A stretch of 64,000 bases of DNA from contig NZ_JANDMF010000005.1 in NCBI RefSeq assembly GCF_031626875.1, positions 1 through 64,000 on the forward strand, read 5' to 3'. Both the position numbers and the translations under genes were made by a program. This stretch comes from Clostridium sp031626875. GTDB taxonomy: Bacteria > Bacillota > Clostridia > Clostridiales > Clostridiaceae. The notes below the pieces were generated by a model. The model was not told the DNA's origin, searched no databases, and saw only the letters and a program-made list of their open reading frames with translations. This document shows positions 33,335-42,160 of the stretch, piece after piece. Position 1 is the first letter of the stretch. Each line of letters begins with the position of its first letter.

Positions 33335-35428
33335 TTATTTTTCCTCTTTTTCTTCTTTTGGTAGTTCTTTCTTATAATCACATTCCGAGTTAGAACATTG
33401 TATATAATTGCCACTTTTCTTAGAATATTTTTTCACCATATACGAATTACATTCAGGACATTTTTCTGCTACAGGCTCATTCCAACTAACAAACTTACAT
33501 TCCGGATATCCTGAGCAACCAAAAAACTTCTTACCTTTTTTGCTCTTTTTAACAACTATTTTTTTCCCACATTCAGGACATGGAACATCCAACTCTTCTA
33601 CTAAAGGTTTAGCATTTTTACATTCTGGATATCCAGGACATGCCAAGAAATTACCATACCTACCTCTTTTAATAACCATCATTCTTCCACATTTATCACA
33701 AGGAACATCGCTTACTTTATCTTCAATTACAACTTTTGATACTTCCTTTTCTGCTTTATCTATAGCAATCTTTAATGGAGCAAAGAAATCAGCAACTACT
33801 TTTCTCCATTCAACACTACCTTCTTCAACATTATCTAAATTTTTCTCCATATCAGCAGTAAAATCAACATCTACAATTTGAGTAAAATAGTCACACATTA
33901 TATTATTAACTATAAAACCTAATTCTGTTGGAACTAAATTTTTCTTTTCTCTATTAACATAGTCTCTGCCAAGTAATGTTGAAATAGTTGGCACATAAGT
34001 ACTTGGTCTTCCAATTCCATTTTCCTCCATAAGCTTAACAAAAGACGCTTCTGTATATCTAGCTGGTGGTTGTGTAAAGTGTTGTGCACCTTCAATTGAT
34101 TCTGGTTCTAGAATTTCCCCTTCTTGAAGTTTTGGTAACACTACTGCATCCTCTTCTTCTTTTATTGTATAATCATATAATTTCATGAAGCCATCAAAAT
34201 CAACTGTTGAACCACTTGCTTTGAATTTATAATCCCCATTCATTATATCTATTGAATTTGTATTTAAAACACATGTAGCCATTTGACTTGCCATAAACCT
34301 CTGCCATATTAAAGAATATAATTTATATTGTTCAGGCGTTAAATTTCCTTTTGCTACTTCTGGTGTTATATCAACATATGTAGGCCTTATAGCTTCATGA
34401 GCATCTTGTATATTCTTCTTTCCTTTATAAGCCCTTGGTTTTTCAGGCAAATATTCTTTTCCATAAGTATTTTCAATAAATTCTAAAGCTTTTCCTTGAG
34501 CTTCATCTGATATCCTAACAGAATCTGTTCTCATATAAGTTATCAAACCTACAGTTCCATATCCTTTTACTTCTACACCTTCATAAAGCCCTTGTGCTAT
34601 TGACATTGTTCTCTTTGTCATAAAATTAAGTTTTCTATTAGCATCTTGCTGAAGCGTACTTGTTGTAAAAGGAGGTAGTGGATTTTTGTTTTTCTTGCCT
34701 TTTTTTATTGTTTTAACTTGAAACTCACCTTTTTTTAACTCTTTAATTATTTGGTTTGCTAACTTTTCATTATCTATTTCAATTTTTTCATTTTTCTTTG
34801 ATGAAAGTTTTATAGGAAATTTCTTTTTTTCCTTTTTCATAATACAATCTACTGACCAATATTCCTTAGGAACAAATTCTTTTATCTCATTTTCCCTATC
34901 ACAAATCAATTTTAGTGCTACAGATTGAACTCTTCCAGCACTTAATCCCCATTTTACATTTCTCCATAGTATAGGACTAATTTCATATCCCACTAATCTA
35001 TCTAATATTCTTCTTGCTTGTTGTGCATCTACTAAATCAAAATCTATCTTTCTTGCTTCTTTTAAAGATGATTTTACTGCTGTTTTTGTAATTTCATTAA
35101 ATACAATTCTACATTCAGAATCCTCTGAAATTTTTAATATATTTGCTAAATGCCACGAAATAGCTTCACCTTCACGGTCAGGGTCAGTTGCAAGATATAC
35201 TTTATCCGCTTTTTTAGCAGATTTTCTAAGCTTGTCAATAAGCTCTCCCTTTCCTCTAATCGTAATATATTTAGGATTAAAGTTATCTTCTATATCAACA
35301 CCTAACTTACTTTTAGGTAAATCTCTAACATGCCCCATCGATGCCTCAACCGTAAAATTTTTACCTAAATATTTCGCTATTGTTTTTGCCTTTGCAGGTG
35401 ATTCTACTATAACTAAATTTTGACCCAT
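33335..35428 (-). CDS. topA: DNA topoisomerase I
   Basis: TopA is a type IA enzyme that relaxes negative supercoils. The 697-residue product has the TOPRIM domain (LVIVESPAKAKTIAKYLG at the N-terminus, TDPDREGEA at 81-89), the catalytic Tyr298 in GLITYMRTDS, and three C-terminal four-cysteine zinc ribbons (about 575-690; CDKCG, CPECG and CPECN starts). The ATG at 35428 has UGGAG 7 nt upstream, but this SD lies in the 3' arm of a hairpin followed by five U residues (35431-35455). It lies downstream of dprA, a common order. Confidence 0.98.
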   Translation of the reverse strand: MGQNLVIVESPAKAKTIAKYLGKNFTVEASMGHVRDLPKSKLGVDIEDNFNPKYITIRGKGELIDKLRKSAKKADKVYLATDPDREGEAISWHLANILKISEDSECRIVFNEITKTAVKSSLKEARKIDFDLVDAQQARRILDRLVGYEISPILWRNVKWGLSAGRVQSVALKLICDRENEIKEFVPKEYWSVDCIMKKEKKKFPIKLSSKKNEKIEIDNEKLANQIIKELKKGEFQVKTIKKGKKNKNPLPPFTTSTLQQDANRKLNFMTKRTMSIAQGLYEGVEVKGYGTVGLITYMRTDSVRISDEAQGKALEFIENTYGKEYLPEKPRAYKGKKNIQDAHEAIRPTYVDITPEVAKGNLTPEQYKLYSLIWQRFMASQMATCVLNTNSIDIMNGDYKFKASGSTVDFDGFMKLYDYTIKEEEDAVVLPKLQEGEILEPESIEGAQHFTQPPARYTEASFVKLMEENGIGRPSTYVPTISTLLGRDYVNREKKNLVPTELGFIVNNIMCDYFTQIVDVDFTADMEKNLDNVEEGSVEWRKVVADFFAPLKIAIDKAEKEVSKVVIEDKVSDVPCDKCGRMMVIKRGRYGNFLACPGYPECKNAKPLVEELDVPCPECGKKIVVKKSKKGKKFFGCSGYPECKFVSWNEPVAEKCPECNSYMVKKYSKKSGNYIQCSNSECDYKKELPKEEKEEK

Positions 35429-35430
35429 AT

Positions 35431-35455
35431 AAAAACTCCATTTTTTATTATGGAG
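35431..35455 (-). terminator. Terminator-like hairpin overlapping the topA SD
   Basis: CTCCAT (35436-35441) pairs with ATGGAG (35450-35455) around an 8-nt loop; on the minus strand TTTTTAT follows, then the topA ATG. The 3' arm AUGGAG is also the topA SD, so the same fold would both promote termination and hide the ribosome-binding site. Confidence 0.6.
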
Positions 35456-35473
35456 CCTTCACCCCCTTATAAC

Positions 35474-36526
35474 TCATATAATCTTAGCATAATAATTGCC
35501 AGGTAGGCTAATTATTTCATTTTTAATTTGCATATCAAATAATACATTAAATAATACTTCTCTGTCAATAACTGACCTATTCACTATATCATCAATATGT
35601 ACCGGTTCTGCTGATATTATTGATAATATTTTTTCTTTTAACGGAGATATTATTCTATTACTTTTTTTACTATTAAGATCTAATAACATATGTAAATCTT
35701 CTATAGAACAAAATACTTGTGCTCCATCTCGTATAAGTTTATTACAACCAGTACTTCCTTTATAAAATACAGAACCAGGTACAGCCATTACATTTCTTCC
35801 TTGTTCTATAGCATAACTAGCTGTAATAAGCGAACCACTTCTCTCTGATGCTTCTACTACTATTACTAATTCACTTAATCCACTTATTATTCTATTTCTT
35901 CTTGGAAAATTGTAACTTAATGGCTTAGTTCCTGGAATAAATTCTGATACAATTAGTCCAGTCTTCTCTATTTCTTTAAAAAGAAATTTATTCTGTGATG
36001 GATAAATAACATCAATCCCTGAACCCAATACAGCTATAGTTTTTCCATTATCTTTTAAAATAGTATTATGCGCTACTGAATCAACACCTTTAGCTCCACC
36101 ACTTATGATTGTGATATTATAGCTATTTAATTCTTTTGTCAATAGCTTTGTTACTTCAATACCATATGAAGTACAATTTCTAGATCCCACTATTGCCACA
36201 ATTTTACTATTCAACAATTGAATATTTCCTTTATAGAATAACCCATATGGTGCAGCTTTTACAGTCTTTAATCGCTCTGGATATCCCTTGTCTTCTATTG
36301 TTATAAATCCTACTTCATTTTCTATAATCCAATTATAAATTTTTTCTGCTTTTTTTAACTCATCTTCTTTATTATAGATATTCATTTTGTTAAAATTAAT
36401 ATTATTCTCATATAATATATTCCAAAAATTATTATAAATTTCTTTAGCTTCTTTATATTTTTCTATTAATCCTAATTTAATATCTTCATTTACATTTAAC
36501 ATTAATAACCATATCTTATATTTCAT
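35474..36526 (-). CDS. dprA: DNA processing protein DprA
   Basis: DprA binds incoming single-stranded DNA and loads RecA during natural transformation; it is also kept in species without known competence. The 350-residue product has a helical N-terminal region, the Rossmann-like core with VGSRNCTSYG, ISGGAKGVDSVAH and PRRNRIISGLSELVIVVEA, and a C-terminal winged helix (HIDDIVNRSVIDREVLFN). The ATG at 36526 follows AAAGGGG; a start at 36559 would overlap comM. It lies 16 bp after comM, another competence-related gene. Confidence 0.96.
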   Translation of the reverse strand: MKYKIWLLMLNVNEDIKLGLIEKYKEAKEIYNNFWNILYENNINFNKMNIYNKEDELKKAEKIYNWIIENEVGFITIEDKGYPERLKTVKAAPYGLFYKGNIQLLNSKIVAIVGSRNCTSYGIEVTKLLTKELNSYNITIISGGAKGVDSVAHNTILKDNGKTIAVLGSGIDVIYPSQNKFLFKEIEKTGLIVSEFIPGTKPLSYNFPRRNRIISGLSELVIVVEASERSGSLITASYAIEQGRNVMAVPGSVFYKGSTGCNKLIRDGAQVFCSIEDLHMLLDLNSKKSNRIISPLKEKILSIISAEPVHIDDIVNRSVIDREVLFNVLFDMQIKNEIISLPGNYYAKII

Positions 36527-36542
36527 AAACTGTCTACCCCTT

Positions 36543-38069
36543 TCACACGATTTCACCATTATAATCTTTCCTAAATCCTATTGCTTCAATTACGTTAGCT
36601 TCTGTTATATCAACCCCTCCATCAATATCAGCAATAGTTCTTGCTATTTTTACAACTTTTCCATAAGCTCTTAAAGATGGTTTGCTGGTTTTAAAATATT
36701 TTTCCAGTATTTCCTTAGCTTCTTTTGTTAACCTACAAAGTTCATATATATCCCTGCCTTTTATTTGAGAATTATAGCAATACCCACTCCCCTTAAGTCT
36801 TTCTATTTGTCTTCCACGAGCTTCTATAACTCTACTTTTCATACCTTCAGAATCATATTTTTCACTATTATTTTTCATTTCTTCATATTTAATCATTGGC
36901 ACATAAGAAAAAATATCTATTCTATCTCTCAATGCTTTAGACAGTCGATTAACATATCTATTTTTCTCAAACTCTGTGCAAGTACATTTATTTTCTATAG
37001 AATAATCTAAGTTTCCATTTCCACAAGGACATAAATTGAAAGCTCCAACAAACATAAACTCAGAAGGCAAGACAACATTTTTGTTAAGTCTATTAATATG
37101 TACCGCTCCTTCTTCAATAGGCTCTCTCAACCCCTCCAAAACCTCTCTTTTAAATTCTAATAACTCATCAAGAAATAAAACTCCTTTATGTGCAAGCGTT
37201 ACTTCTCCAGCTTTCAAAGCTCTTCCTCCTCCTATTATTGAACATGTTGTAGCTGTATGATGTGGTGTTCTAAATGGTCTTGAAACCCTGCTCTGTTTTT
37301 CAAACAACCCTGTTATACTATATATTTTCGCTACTTCTAGTTCCTCCTCTTTTGTTAAATCTGGAAGTATAGATGGAAGAGCTTTAGCTAACATCGTCTT
37401 TCCAACACCAGTACTACCATAAAGTATTATATTGTGATTTCCTGCTGCTGCTATTTCCATACCTCTTTTTGAATTTTCTTGCCCTATTATATTAGAAAAG
37501 TCAAAGTAATTTTCACTCATTGAAAATTTTGAGTCATCAACCTCAAAAGGTAGTACATCTTCATAGTTTATAAACGATACAACTTCTTTTAAATTATTAA
37601 AAGGATAGTATAAAGCCTCATTACTATATACACATTCATTAACATTTTCATAAGGAAATATAAATTTTTTAAACTTTTTTTCAATTCCTTCTAATATTAT
37701 TGGAAGAGTTCCTTTAACTCTTTTTACTTCTCCCATTAAAGAAAGTTCACCAACAAAAATAAAATCTTCAAAATTTATTTCTCTCATCTGCCTTGTTTCC
37801 ATAAGTATTCCAAGGGCTATGGGAAGATCTAATAAAGATCCTATCTTCCTAACATCTGCTGGAGCTAAATTAATAGTTATTCTGCCTAGCGGAAATTCAA
37901 ATCCACTATTTATTATTGCAGATCTAACTCTTTCTCTTGCTTCTTTTACAGACGTATCTGGTAATCCTACTATTGTAAAACTTGGAATACCTCTTGTAAT
38001 ATCAACTTCAACATCAATAACTATCCCTCTTAATTCTGAGCATGTTGCACTATAAATTTTTATTGCCAT
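36543..38069 (-). CDS. comM: ComM/YifB family Mg-chelatase-like AAA+ ATPase
   Basis: ComM is a hexameric helicase that extends branch migration of transformation intermediates in competent bacteria. The 508-residue product has an N-terminal Lon-like/S5-type domain (to about 170), an AAA+ domain with Walker A YGSTGVGKT (217-225) and Walker B LFLDELLEF, a four-cysteine insert (CPCGN with CTC), and a C-terminal helical Mg-chelatase domain. GGGGTGA precedes the ATG. With dprA it forms a DNA-uptake-related pair, although no uptake machinery is visible in this window. Confidence 0.95.
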   Translation of the reverse strand: MAIKIYSATCSELRGIVIDVEVDITRGIPSFTIVGLPDTSVKEARERVRSAIINSGFEFPLGRITINLAPADVRKIGSLLDLPIALGILMETRQMREINFEDFIFVGELSLMGEVKRVKGTLPIILEGIEKKFKKFIFPYENVNECVYSNEALYYPFNNLKEVVSFINYEDVLPFEVDDSKFSMSENYFDFSNIIGQENSKRGMEIAAAGNHNIILYGSTGVGKTMLAKALPSILPDLTKEEELEVAKIYSITGLFEKQSRVSRPFRTPHHTATTCSIIGGGRALKAGEVTLAHKGVLFLDELLEFKREVLEGLREPIEEGAVHINRLNKNVVLPSEFMFVGAFNLCPCGNGNLDYSIENKCTCTEFEKNRYVNRLSKALRDRIDIFSYVPMIKYEEMKNNSEKYDSEGMKSRVIEARGRQIERLKGSGYCYNSQIKGRDIYELCRLTKEAKEILEKYFKTSKPSLRAYGKVVKIARTIADIDGGVDITEANVIEAIGFRKDYNGEIV

Positions 38070-38184
38070 ATTTTATCACCCCTCTAGAGTATTACCATGG
38101 ACAAAATAGTTAAAACCTATCTTTAGATTATTTTTATTATTTTATGGATATTATTCCAATATATTATTATAGGAGGCATATATA

Positions 38185-38547
38185 ATGATTAAAAATAATA
38201 AAAATATAGGAAATCATGGAGAAGATCTTGCTTTAAATTTTCTTAAAAAGAAGAATCATAAAATATTAGAAAGAAATTTTAGAGTTTCTAGAGGAGAAAT
38301 TGATATCATTTCCCAAATTGATGATATTCTTGTTTTCACTGAAGTTAAAACAAGGTACAATAAAAATTTTGGATTTGCTATAGAATCAATTAATTCACCA
38401 AAGATAAGAACAATAAAATTGATAGCTTCTAAATATATACATATAAAGAAGCTTTATGATTTCAATGTGAGATTTGATGTTATAGAAATATATCTAAATT
38501 ATTTTGATGAAAACTTTAAATTAAATTATATCGAAAATGCATTTTAA
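38185..38547 (+). CDS. yraN: UPF0102 (YraN) family nuclease-fold protein
   Basis: The 120-residue protein belongs to UPF0102, a restriction-endonuclease-like fold of unknown cellular function. It has the family pattern NHGEDLALNFLKKK, ERNFRVSRGEIDII (Glu/Asp) and FTEVKTR (Glu-x-Lys), a nuclease-like active site. AGGAGG precedes the ATG. The gene keeps its usual place next to rnhB, comM and dprA but points the opposite way to all its neighbours. No strong promoter is visible in the 115-bp divergent gap. Confidence 0.93.
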   Translation: MIKNNKNIGNHGEDLALNFLKKKNHKILERNFRVSRGEIDIISQIDDILVFTEVKTRYNKNFGFAIESINSPKIRTIKLIASKYIHIKKLYDFNVRFDVIEIYLNYFDENFKLNYIENAF

Positions 38548-38567
38548 TTTCTATCATCTTAACCAGC

Positions 38568-38671
38568 ATATTCTTCAGAATATCACCATATGAGAATATA
38601 TATTCTGAAGAATATTACCATACAAGAATATCTAAAAAAAGTATTTTAAAATAACTCTGCAAGTATTTTAA
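38568..38671. repeat. Cluster of inverted and direct repeats between yraN and rnhB
   Basis: Two 16-bp sequences (38568-38583 and 38600-38615) are exact reverse complements; each is itself almost a palindrome (ATATTCT, 2 nt, AGAATAT). A direct repeat of about 21 bp (starting AATATCACCATA and AATATTACCATA) overlaps them. A second direct repeat, AGTATTTTAAAA, begins at 38640 and 38662. The hairpin could serve as a bidirectional terminator for the converging yraN and rnhB. Confidence 0.7.
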
Positions 38672-38686
38672 AACACCTTTTAAACT

Positions 38687-39499
38687 TTATAATATCTTTG
38701 TTAAAAAACTTTTTCTATGTATTTCACAAGGTCCAAATTCTTTTAATCCTTCAATATGTTTTATTGTTCCATAGCCTGCGTTATCTTCAAAATTATAACC
38801 AGGATATTTTTTTGCATATTCCTTCATCAAATTATCTCTATAAACCTTTGCTACTATTGATGCTGCAGCAATACAAGCACTTTTCGTATCTCCTTTTATT
38901 ACAGATTTATTTATCAACTTAATATTCTTCACAAGATATCCATCTGATAAAACTAAATCAGGTGTCACTTCCAAATTGTTACATGAATCTAAAAAAACTT
39001 TATTATTTGAGTAAGCTATTCCTTTATCATCTATCTCTATATTAGACGATAAAGCTATCTTATAAGCTACAGCCTTTTCCTTTATAATTATCGCAAGTGT
39101 CTCTCTTTTAGCCTCTGAAAGCTTCTTAGAGTCATTTAACCCTAAAACAAGCTCATCATCTATCACATTCTCATCTAAAATTACCGCACAAGCAACTATC
39201 GGTCCTGCTAAAGGACCTCTTCCAACTTCATCTACTCCAGCTATATATCTGTATTCTCCAAAAGATTTATCAAACTCATACATATTACGAACTCGTAAAA
39301 TCTCTTTTTCTAATTTTCCCTTATCTTTTTCAAGTTTACTTCCCAAAGATGAAACATTTTTTCTACTATCATTTTTTAAAGTCTGAATCAATATAATAAA
39401 GTCATCTTTTTTTATTGCTTCAAGTATATTAATCCCTTCCAAATGTGCTTTTATTTCTTTATAACTTAATGAAGTTATTTCTTTATTAAAAAGTTCCAT
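38687..39499 (-). CDS. rnhB: Ribonuclease HII
   Basis: RNase HII removes ribonucleotides misincorporated in DNA and RNA-DNA hybrids. The 270-residue product has an N-terminal extension of about 80 residues, common in Firmicutes, before the catalytic core. The core starts with GVDEVGRGPLAGP (Asp90, Glu91) and contains LVLSDGYL and KGDTKSACIAAASIVAKV. AAGGAG precedes the ATG. It lies 16 bp after rbgA; the two are commonly linked. Confidence 0.97.
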   Translation of the reverse strand: MELFNKEITSLSYKEIKAHLEGINILEAIKKDDFIILIQTLKNDSRKNVSSLGSKLEKDKGKLEKEILRVRNMYEFDKSFGEYRYIAGVDEVGRGPLAGPIVACAVILDENVIDDELVLGLNDSKKLSEAKRETLAIIIKEKAVAYKIALSSNIEIDDKGIAYSNNKVFLDSCNNLEVTPDLVLSDGYLVKNIKLINKSVIKGDTKSACIAAASIVAKVYRDNLMKEYAKKYPGYNFEDNAGYGTIKHIEGLKEFGPCEIHRKSFLTKIL

Positions 39500-39515
39500 A
39501 AAAAACTCCTTTTCC

Positions 39516-40358
39516 TTAAGGTCTCTCTAGTGTAATATTTCCTATTTTACCACCTCTAAATTCATCTAATAGAATAACAGCAATTCTATTGTAATCTATT
39601 TCCTTCCCCTTCATTATACATCCTCTTTTTATAGCTATTGCATCTAATGTTTCTAAAGGATTTTCAAAGATTTCATCTATTTTATATCTCTCAACTAATT
39701 GCTCCGGATAGTATGTTTGAAGTCTTTCTACTAATTTATAAGCAAGTTCCTCTATATCCATAACTTCATCTTTTATAGCCCCAGTAAAAGCTAAATTTAA
39801 AGCAGTTTCTTCATCTTCAAACCTTGGCCATAACACTCCTGGTGTATCTAATAATTCTATGCCAATTGAAGTTTTTATCCATTGCTTATTTTTTGTTACT
39901 CCTGGTCTATCACCTGTTTTAGCCGTAGTATTTTTAGCCATCTTATTAATAAACGTAGATTTACCACAATTGGGAATACCAACAACCATAACTCTTGTCA
40001 TAATATTAACTAGCCCTTTAGCTTTAAGCCTATCATGTTTTTCTTTCAAAAGTTCTAAAAGTGCAGGTTTTATAGCATTTACTCCTATTCCTTTTAAGCA
40101 ATTAACTTCTAAAACTCTTATTTTATCGCTAGATAATTCTTTAATCCATTCATTTGTAACTTTCTTTTCTGTTAAATCACATTTATTTAACAATATTATT
40201 CTAGGTTTTTCACCTACTAATTTATCTATATCTGGATTTGCTGAACTTCTAGGAATTCTTGCATCCCTTATTTCGATAACAGCATCTACTAGTTTTAAAT
40301 TTTCCTTAATCTCTCTTTGAGTCTTTTTCATATGACCCGGAAACCAATTTATAGCCAT
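39516..40358 (-). CDS. rbgA: Ribosome biogenesis GTPase RbgA (YlqF)
   Basis: RbgA is a circularly permuted GTPase needed for a late step of 50S assembly, incorporation of uL16 and partners. The 280-residue product begins INWFPGHMKKTQREI. The motifs are in permuted order: G4 NKCDL near residue 60, then G1 GIPNCGKST near 125 and G3 DTPGVLWP. The C-terminal domain is ANTAR-like. The ATG at 40358 follows AGGAGG; the frame also opens at 40421 but without an SD. It lies between rplS and rnhB, as in B. subtilis. Confidence 0.97.
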   Translation of the reverse strand: MAINWFPGHMKKTQREIKENLKLVDAVIEIRDARIPRSSANPDIDKLVGEKPRIILLNKCDLTEKKVTNEWIKELSSDKIRVLEVNCLKGIGVNAIKPALLELLKEKHDRLKAKGLVNIMTRVMVVGIPNCGKSTFINKMAKNTTAKTGDRPGVTKNKQWIKTSIGIELLDTPGVLWPRFEDEETALNLAFTGAIKDEVMDIEELAYKLVERLQTYYPEQLVERYKIDEIFENPLETLDAIAIKRGCIMKGKEIDYNRIAVILLDEFRGGKIGNITLERP

Positions 40359-40390
40359 GTATTTTCCTCCTAAATTTATATATGAAAAAA

Positions 40391-40408
40391 GAGGACCATA
40401 CAGTCCCC
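40391..40408 (-). terminator. Terminator of rplS
   Basis: GAGGAC (40391-40396) pairs with GTCCCC (40403-40408), one pair being G-U. A run of six T residues follows on the minus strand. Confidence 0.75.
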
Positions 40409-40424
40409 CTTCCCTAAACAAAAA

Positions 40425-40772
40425 TTATCTTAATAATTCTTTAACCTTAGCAGCCTTACCTACTCTGTCTCTTAAGTAGTATAATTTAGCTCTTCTTACT
40501 TTACCTCTTCTAGTAACTTCAATCTTTTCGATGATTGGAGTATTAATTGGGAAAGTTCTTTCAACACCTGTACCATAAGCAACTCTTCTTACAGTAAAAG
40601 TTTCTCTTAAACCACCATTTTGCTTCTTAATTACAGTTCCTTCGAAAGCTTGAACTCTTTCTCTGTTACCTTCTTTAATTTTTACATAAACTTTAATAGT
40701 ATCACCTATGTTGAAGCTTGGTAAATCAGTTCTAATTTGTTCTTGTTCAATTTGTCTTAATATTTCGTTCAT
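40425..40772 (-). CDS. rplS: Large ribosomal subunit protein bL19
   Basis: bL19 sits at the 30S-50S interface of the 50S subunit. The 115-residue product has family features FNIGDTIKVYVKIKEGNRER, QAFEGTVIKKQNGG and TFPINTPIIEKIEV. AAGGAGG precedes the ATG. It has its own promoter (40855-40883) and a leader resembling the Firmicute L19 leader in position. Its terminator separates it from rbgA. Confidence 0.99.
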   Translation of the reverse strand: MNEILRQIEQEQIRTDLPSFNIGDTIKVYVKIKEGNRERVQAFEGTVIKKQNGGLRETFTVRRVAYGTGVERTFPINTPIIEKIEVTRRGKVRRAKLYYLRDRVGKAAKVKELLR

Positions 40773-40800
40773 TGTGCATTCCTCCTTTTAGTTAATTTGA

Positions 40801-40848
40801 CGTTCATGCAGAAGCCGAGTTCTACAGAGGAGCGCCCGTACTAGCACA
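40801..40848 (-). promoter_or_regulatory. 5' leader of rplS, probable L19 leader
   Basis: The leader contains a GC-richer block. A hairpin on the minus strand pairs GUAGAA with UUCUGC (6 bp, one G-U) around the loop CUCGGC, with GUACGGGCGCUCC upstream. Low-GC Gram-positives carry a described L19 leader RNA directly upstream of rplS. I match it by position and character, not by a covariance search. Confidence 0.5.
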
Positions 40849-40854
40849 AATTAT

Positions 40855-40883
40855 ATTCTATCACAGCAATTTTTTTAAAGCAA
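40855..40883 (-). promoter_or_regulatory. Promoter of rplS
   Basis: Minus strand: TTGCTT (40878-40883), a 17-bp spacer and TAGAAT (40855-40860), with TGA giving an extended -10. An overlapping TATAAT lies at 40850-40855. Confidence 0.55.
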
Positions 40884-40890
40884 GATTTTT

Positions 40891-41607
40891 TTATATCTTG
40901 TCAGTATTCAATATCTTTATGTCTTCCTTACTAAGTTTTACCTTTTTGTATAAATCTATTCTTCTTTCTCTTGTGATTAAAAGAGATTGTTTTCTTCTCC
41001 ACTTTCTTATATTTTCATGATGACCTGAAATCAAAACTTCTGGAACTTTATCTCCTTCATATACCTCCGGTCTTGTATATTGTGGATATTCTAAAAGACC
41101 ATCAGAATAAGATTCATCCATAAAACTTTCTTCTTTACCTAAAACTCCTGGAAGCAGCCTTAAAATCGAGTCCACAACAGGTATTGCAGCCATTTCTCCA
41201 CCTGTTAAAATGAAATCTCCTAAAGAAATTTCCATATCTATATGTTTATATACTCTTTCATCTATCCCTTCATAATGACCACATATAAATATCAATTCTT
41301 TTTCCTGTGAAAGTTTTTTTGCCATATCTTGATTAAAAGTTTTCCCTCTAGGCCCTAAAAATATAACTTTCCCTTTGTTATTTTCTTTACATGCTTTAAT
41401 TGAACTAACTAAAGGTTGGGGTGCCATAACCATTCCAGCACCGCCACCATAAGGATAATCATCAACTTTTTTATGTTTACTTAAAGTGTAATCTCTTATA
41501 TTTATACAATCTATTTCAACTAATCCTTTTTCCTTTGCCCTACCTATAATTGAATTATCAAATATAGAAAACATTTCAGGAAAAAGGGTTAAAATACTAA
41601 TCTTCAT
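40891..41607 (-). CDS. trmD: tRNA (guanine-N1)-methyltransferase
   Basis: TrmD methylates G37 next to the anticodon and prevents frameshifting. The 238-residue product is a SPOUT knot enzyme with YGGGAGMVMAPQPL near residue 53, the knot motifs ICGHYEGIDERV and GDFILTGGE, and a C-terminal helical domain. It overlaps rimM by 11 bp, so translation is coupled. It lies in the conserved rpsP-khpA-rimM-trmD-rplS order. Confidence 0.98.
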   Translation of the reverse strand: MKISILTLFPEMFSIFDNSIIGRAKEKGLVEIDCINIRDYTLSKHKKVDDYPYGGGAGMVMAPQPLVSSIKACKENNKGKVIFLGPRGKTFNQDMAKKLSQEKELIFICGHYEGIDERVYKHIDMEISLGDFILTGGEMAAIPVVDSILRLLPGVLGKEESFMDESYSDGLLEYPQYTRPEVYEGDKVPEVLISGHHENIRKWRRKQSLLITRERRIDLYKKVKLSKEDIKILNTDKI

Positions 41608-42097
41608 CTTGCCATTCTCCTACAGGTCTAATTAGTATTTTTTTATCTTCAACATTTACATCTAATACTATATTCCTAAGAACTGGTATCAATAGTTGCT
41701 TTGGTTGTTTAATCCAATATACATCATTATTCTTAGTTTCTATTACATCAAAAACCTTACCCAAATCCTTGCCTTCAGTATCAAATACTGTACAACCAAT
41801 TATATCAACCACATAAAATGTATCTTCCTCAAGTTCTGGTTCTTCTTCTCTTGGGATACTTAAATATTTAGTCTTATAAGTTTCAGCAGTATTTATATCT
41901 TCTATTCCTTCAAGTTTTAGAATAACTCTACCTTTTTGAAATTTTACACTTAATATATTAAACCATTTTTCATCTATTAATATCTTTTCATATCTTTTAA
42001 AATTTTCCGGATTATCAGTAAGGCACATTACCTTAACTTCACCTTTTATTCCATGTGTATTGACTATCTGCCCTACATTAAAAAATTCATCACTCAT
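41597..42097 (-). CDS. rimM: 16S rRNA processing protein RimM
   Basis: RimM binds uS19 and helps mature the head of the 30S subunit. The 166-residue product has the N-terminal barrel with VGQIVNTHGIKGEVKV and the C-terminal PRC barrel (FYVVDIIGCTVFDTEG, then LIPVLRNIVLDVNVEDKKI). The ATG at 42097 follows GAGGTGA; an in-frame start at 42130 would run into the upstream terminator. The 3' end overlaps trmD. Confidence 0.97.
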   Translation of the reverse strand: MSDEFFNVGQIVNTHGIKGEVKVMCLTDNPENFKRYEKILIDEKWFNILSVKFQKGRVILKLEGIEDINTAETYKTKYLSIPREEEPELEEDTFYVVDIIGCTVFDTEGKDLGKVFDVIETKNNDVYWIKQPKQLLIPVLRNIVLDVNVEDKKILIRPVGEWQDED

Positions 42098-42130
42098 ATA
42101 TTTCACCTCATCTTTCAGGTAAATGTACAA

Positions 42131-42157
42131 AAAGAGTTAGGCTACACCTAACTCTTT
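42131..42157 (-). terminator. Terminator between khpA and rimM
   Basis: AAAGAGTTAGG (42131-42141) pairs perfectly with CCTAACTCTTT (42147-42157) around a 5-nt loop, and TTTTTG follows on the minus strand. No clear promoter is visible between it and rimM, so readthrough may supply rimM and trmD. Confidence 0.85.
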
Positions 42158-42160
42158 ATT

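Noticed and set aside
33408..33881. 157-codon plus-strand open frame inside topA with repeated HSGYP-like segments
   Set aside because: The apparent repeats are the reverse complement of the three TopA zinc ribbons.
36543..38547. dprA, comM and yraN as evidence for a defence or mobile system
   Set aside because: These are core genes found in most Firmicutes. There are no integrases, toxins or composition shift around them.
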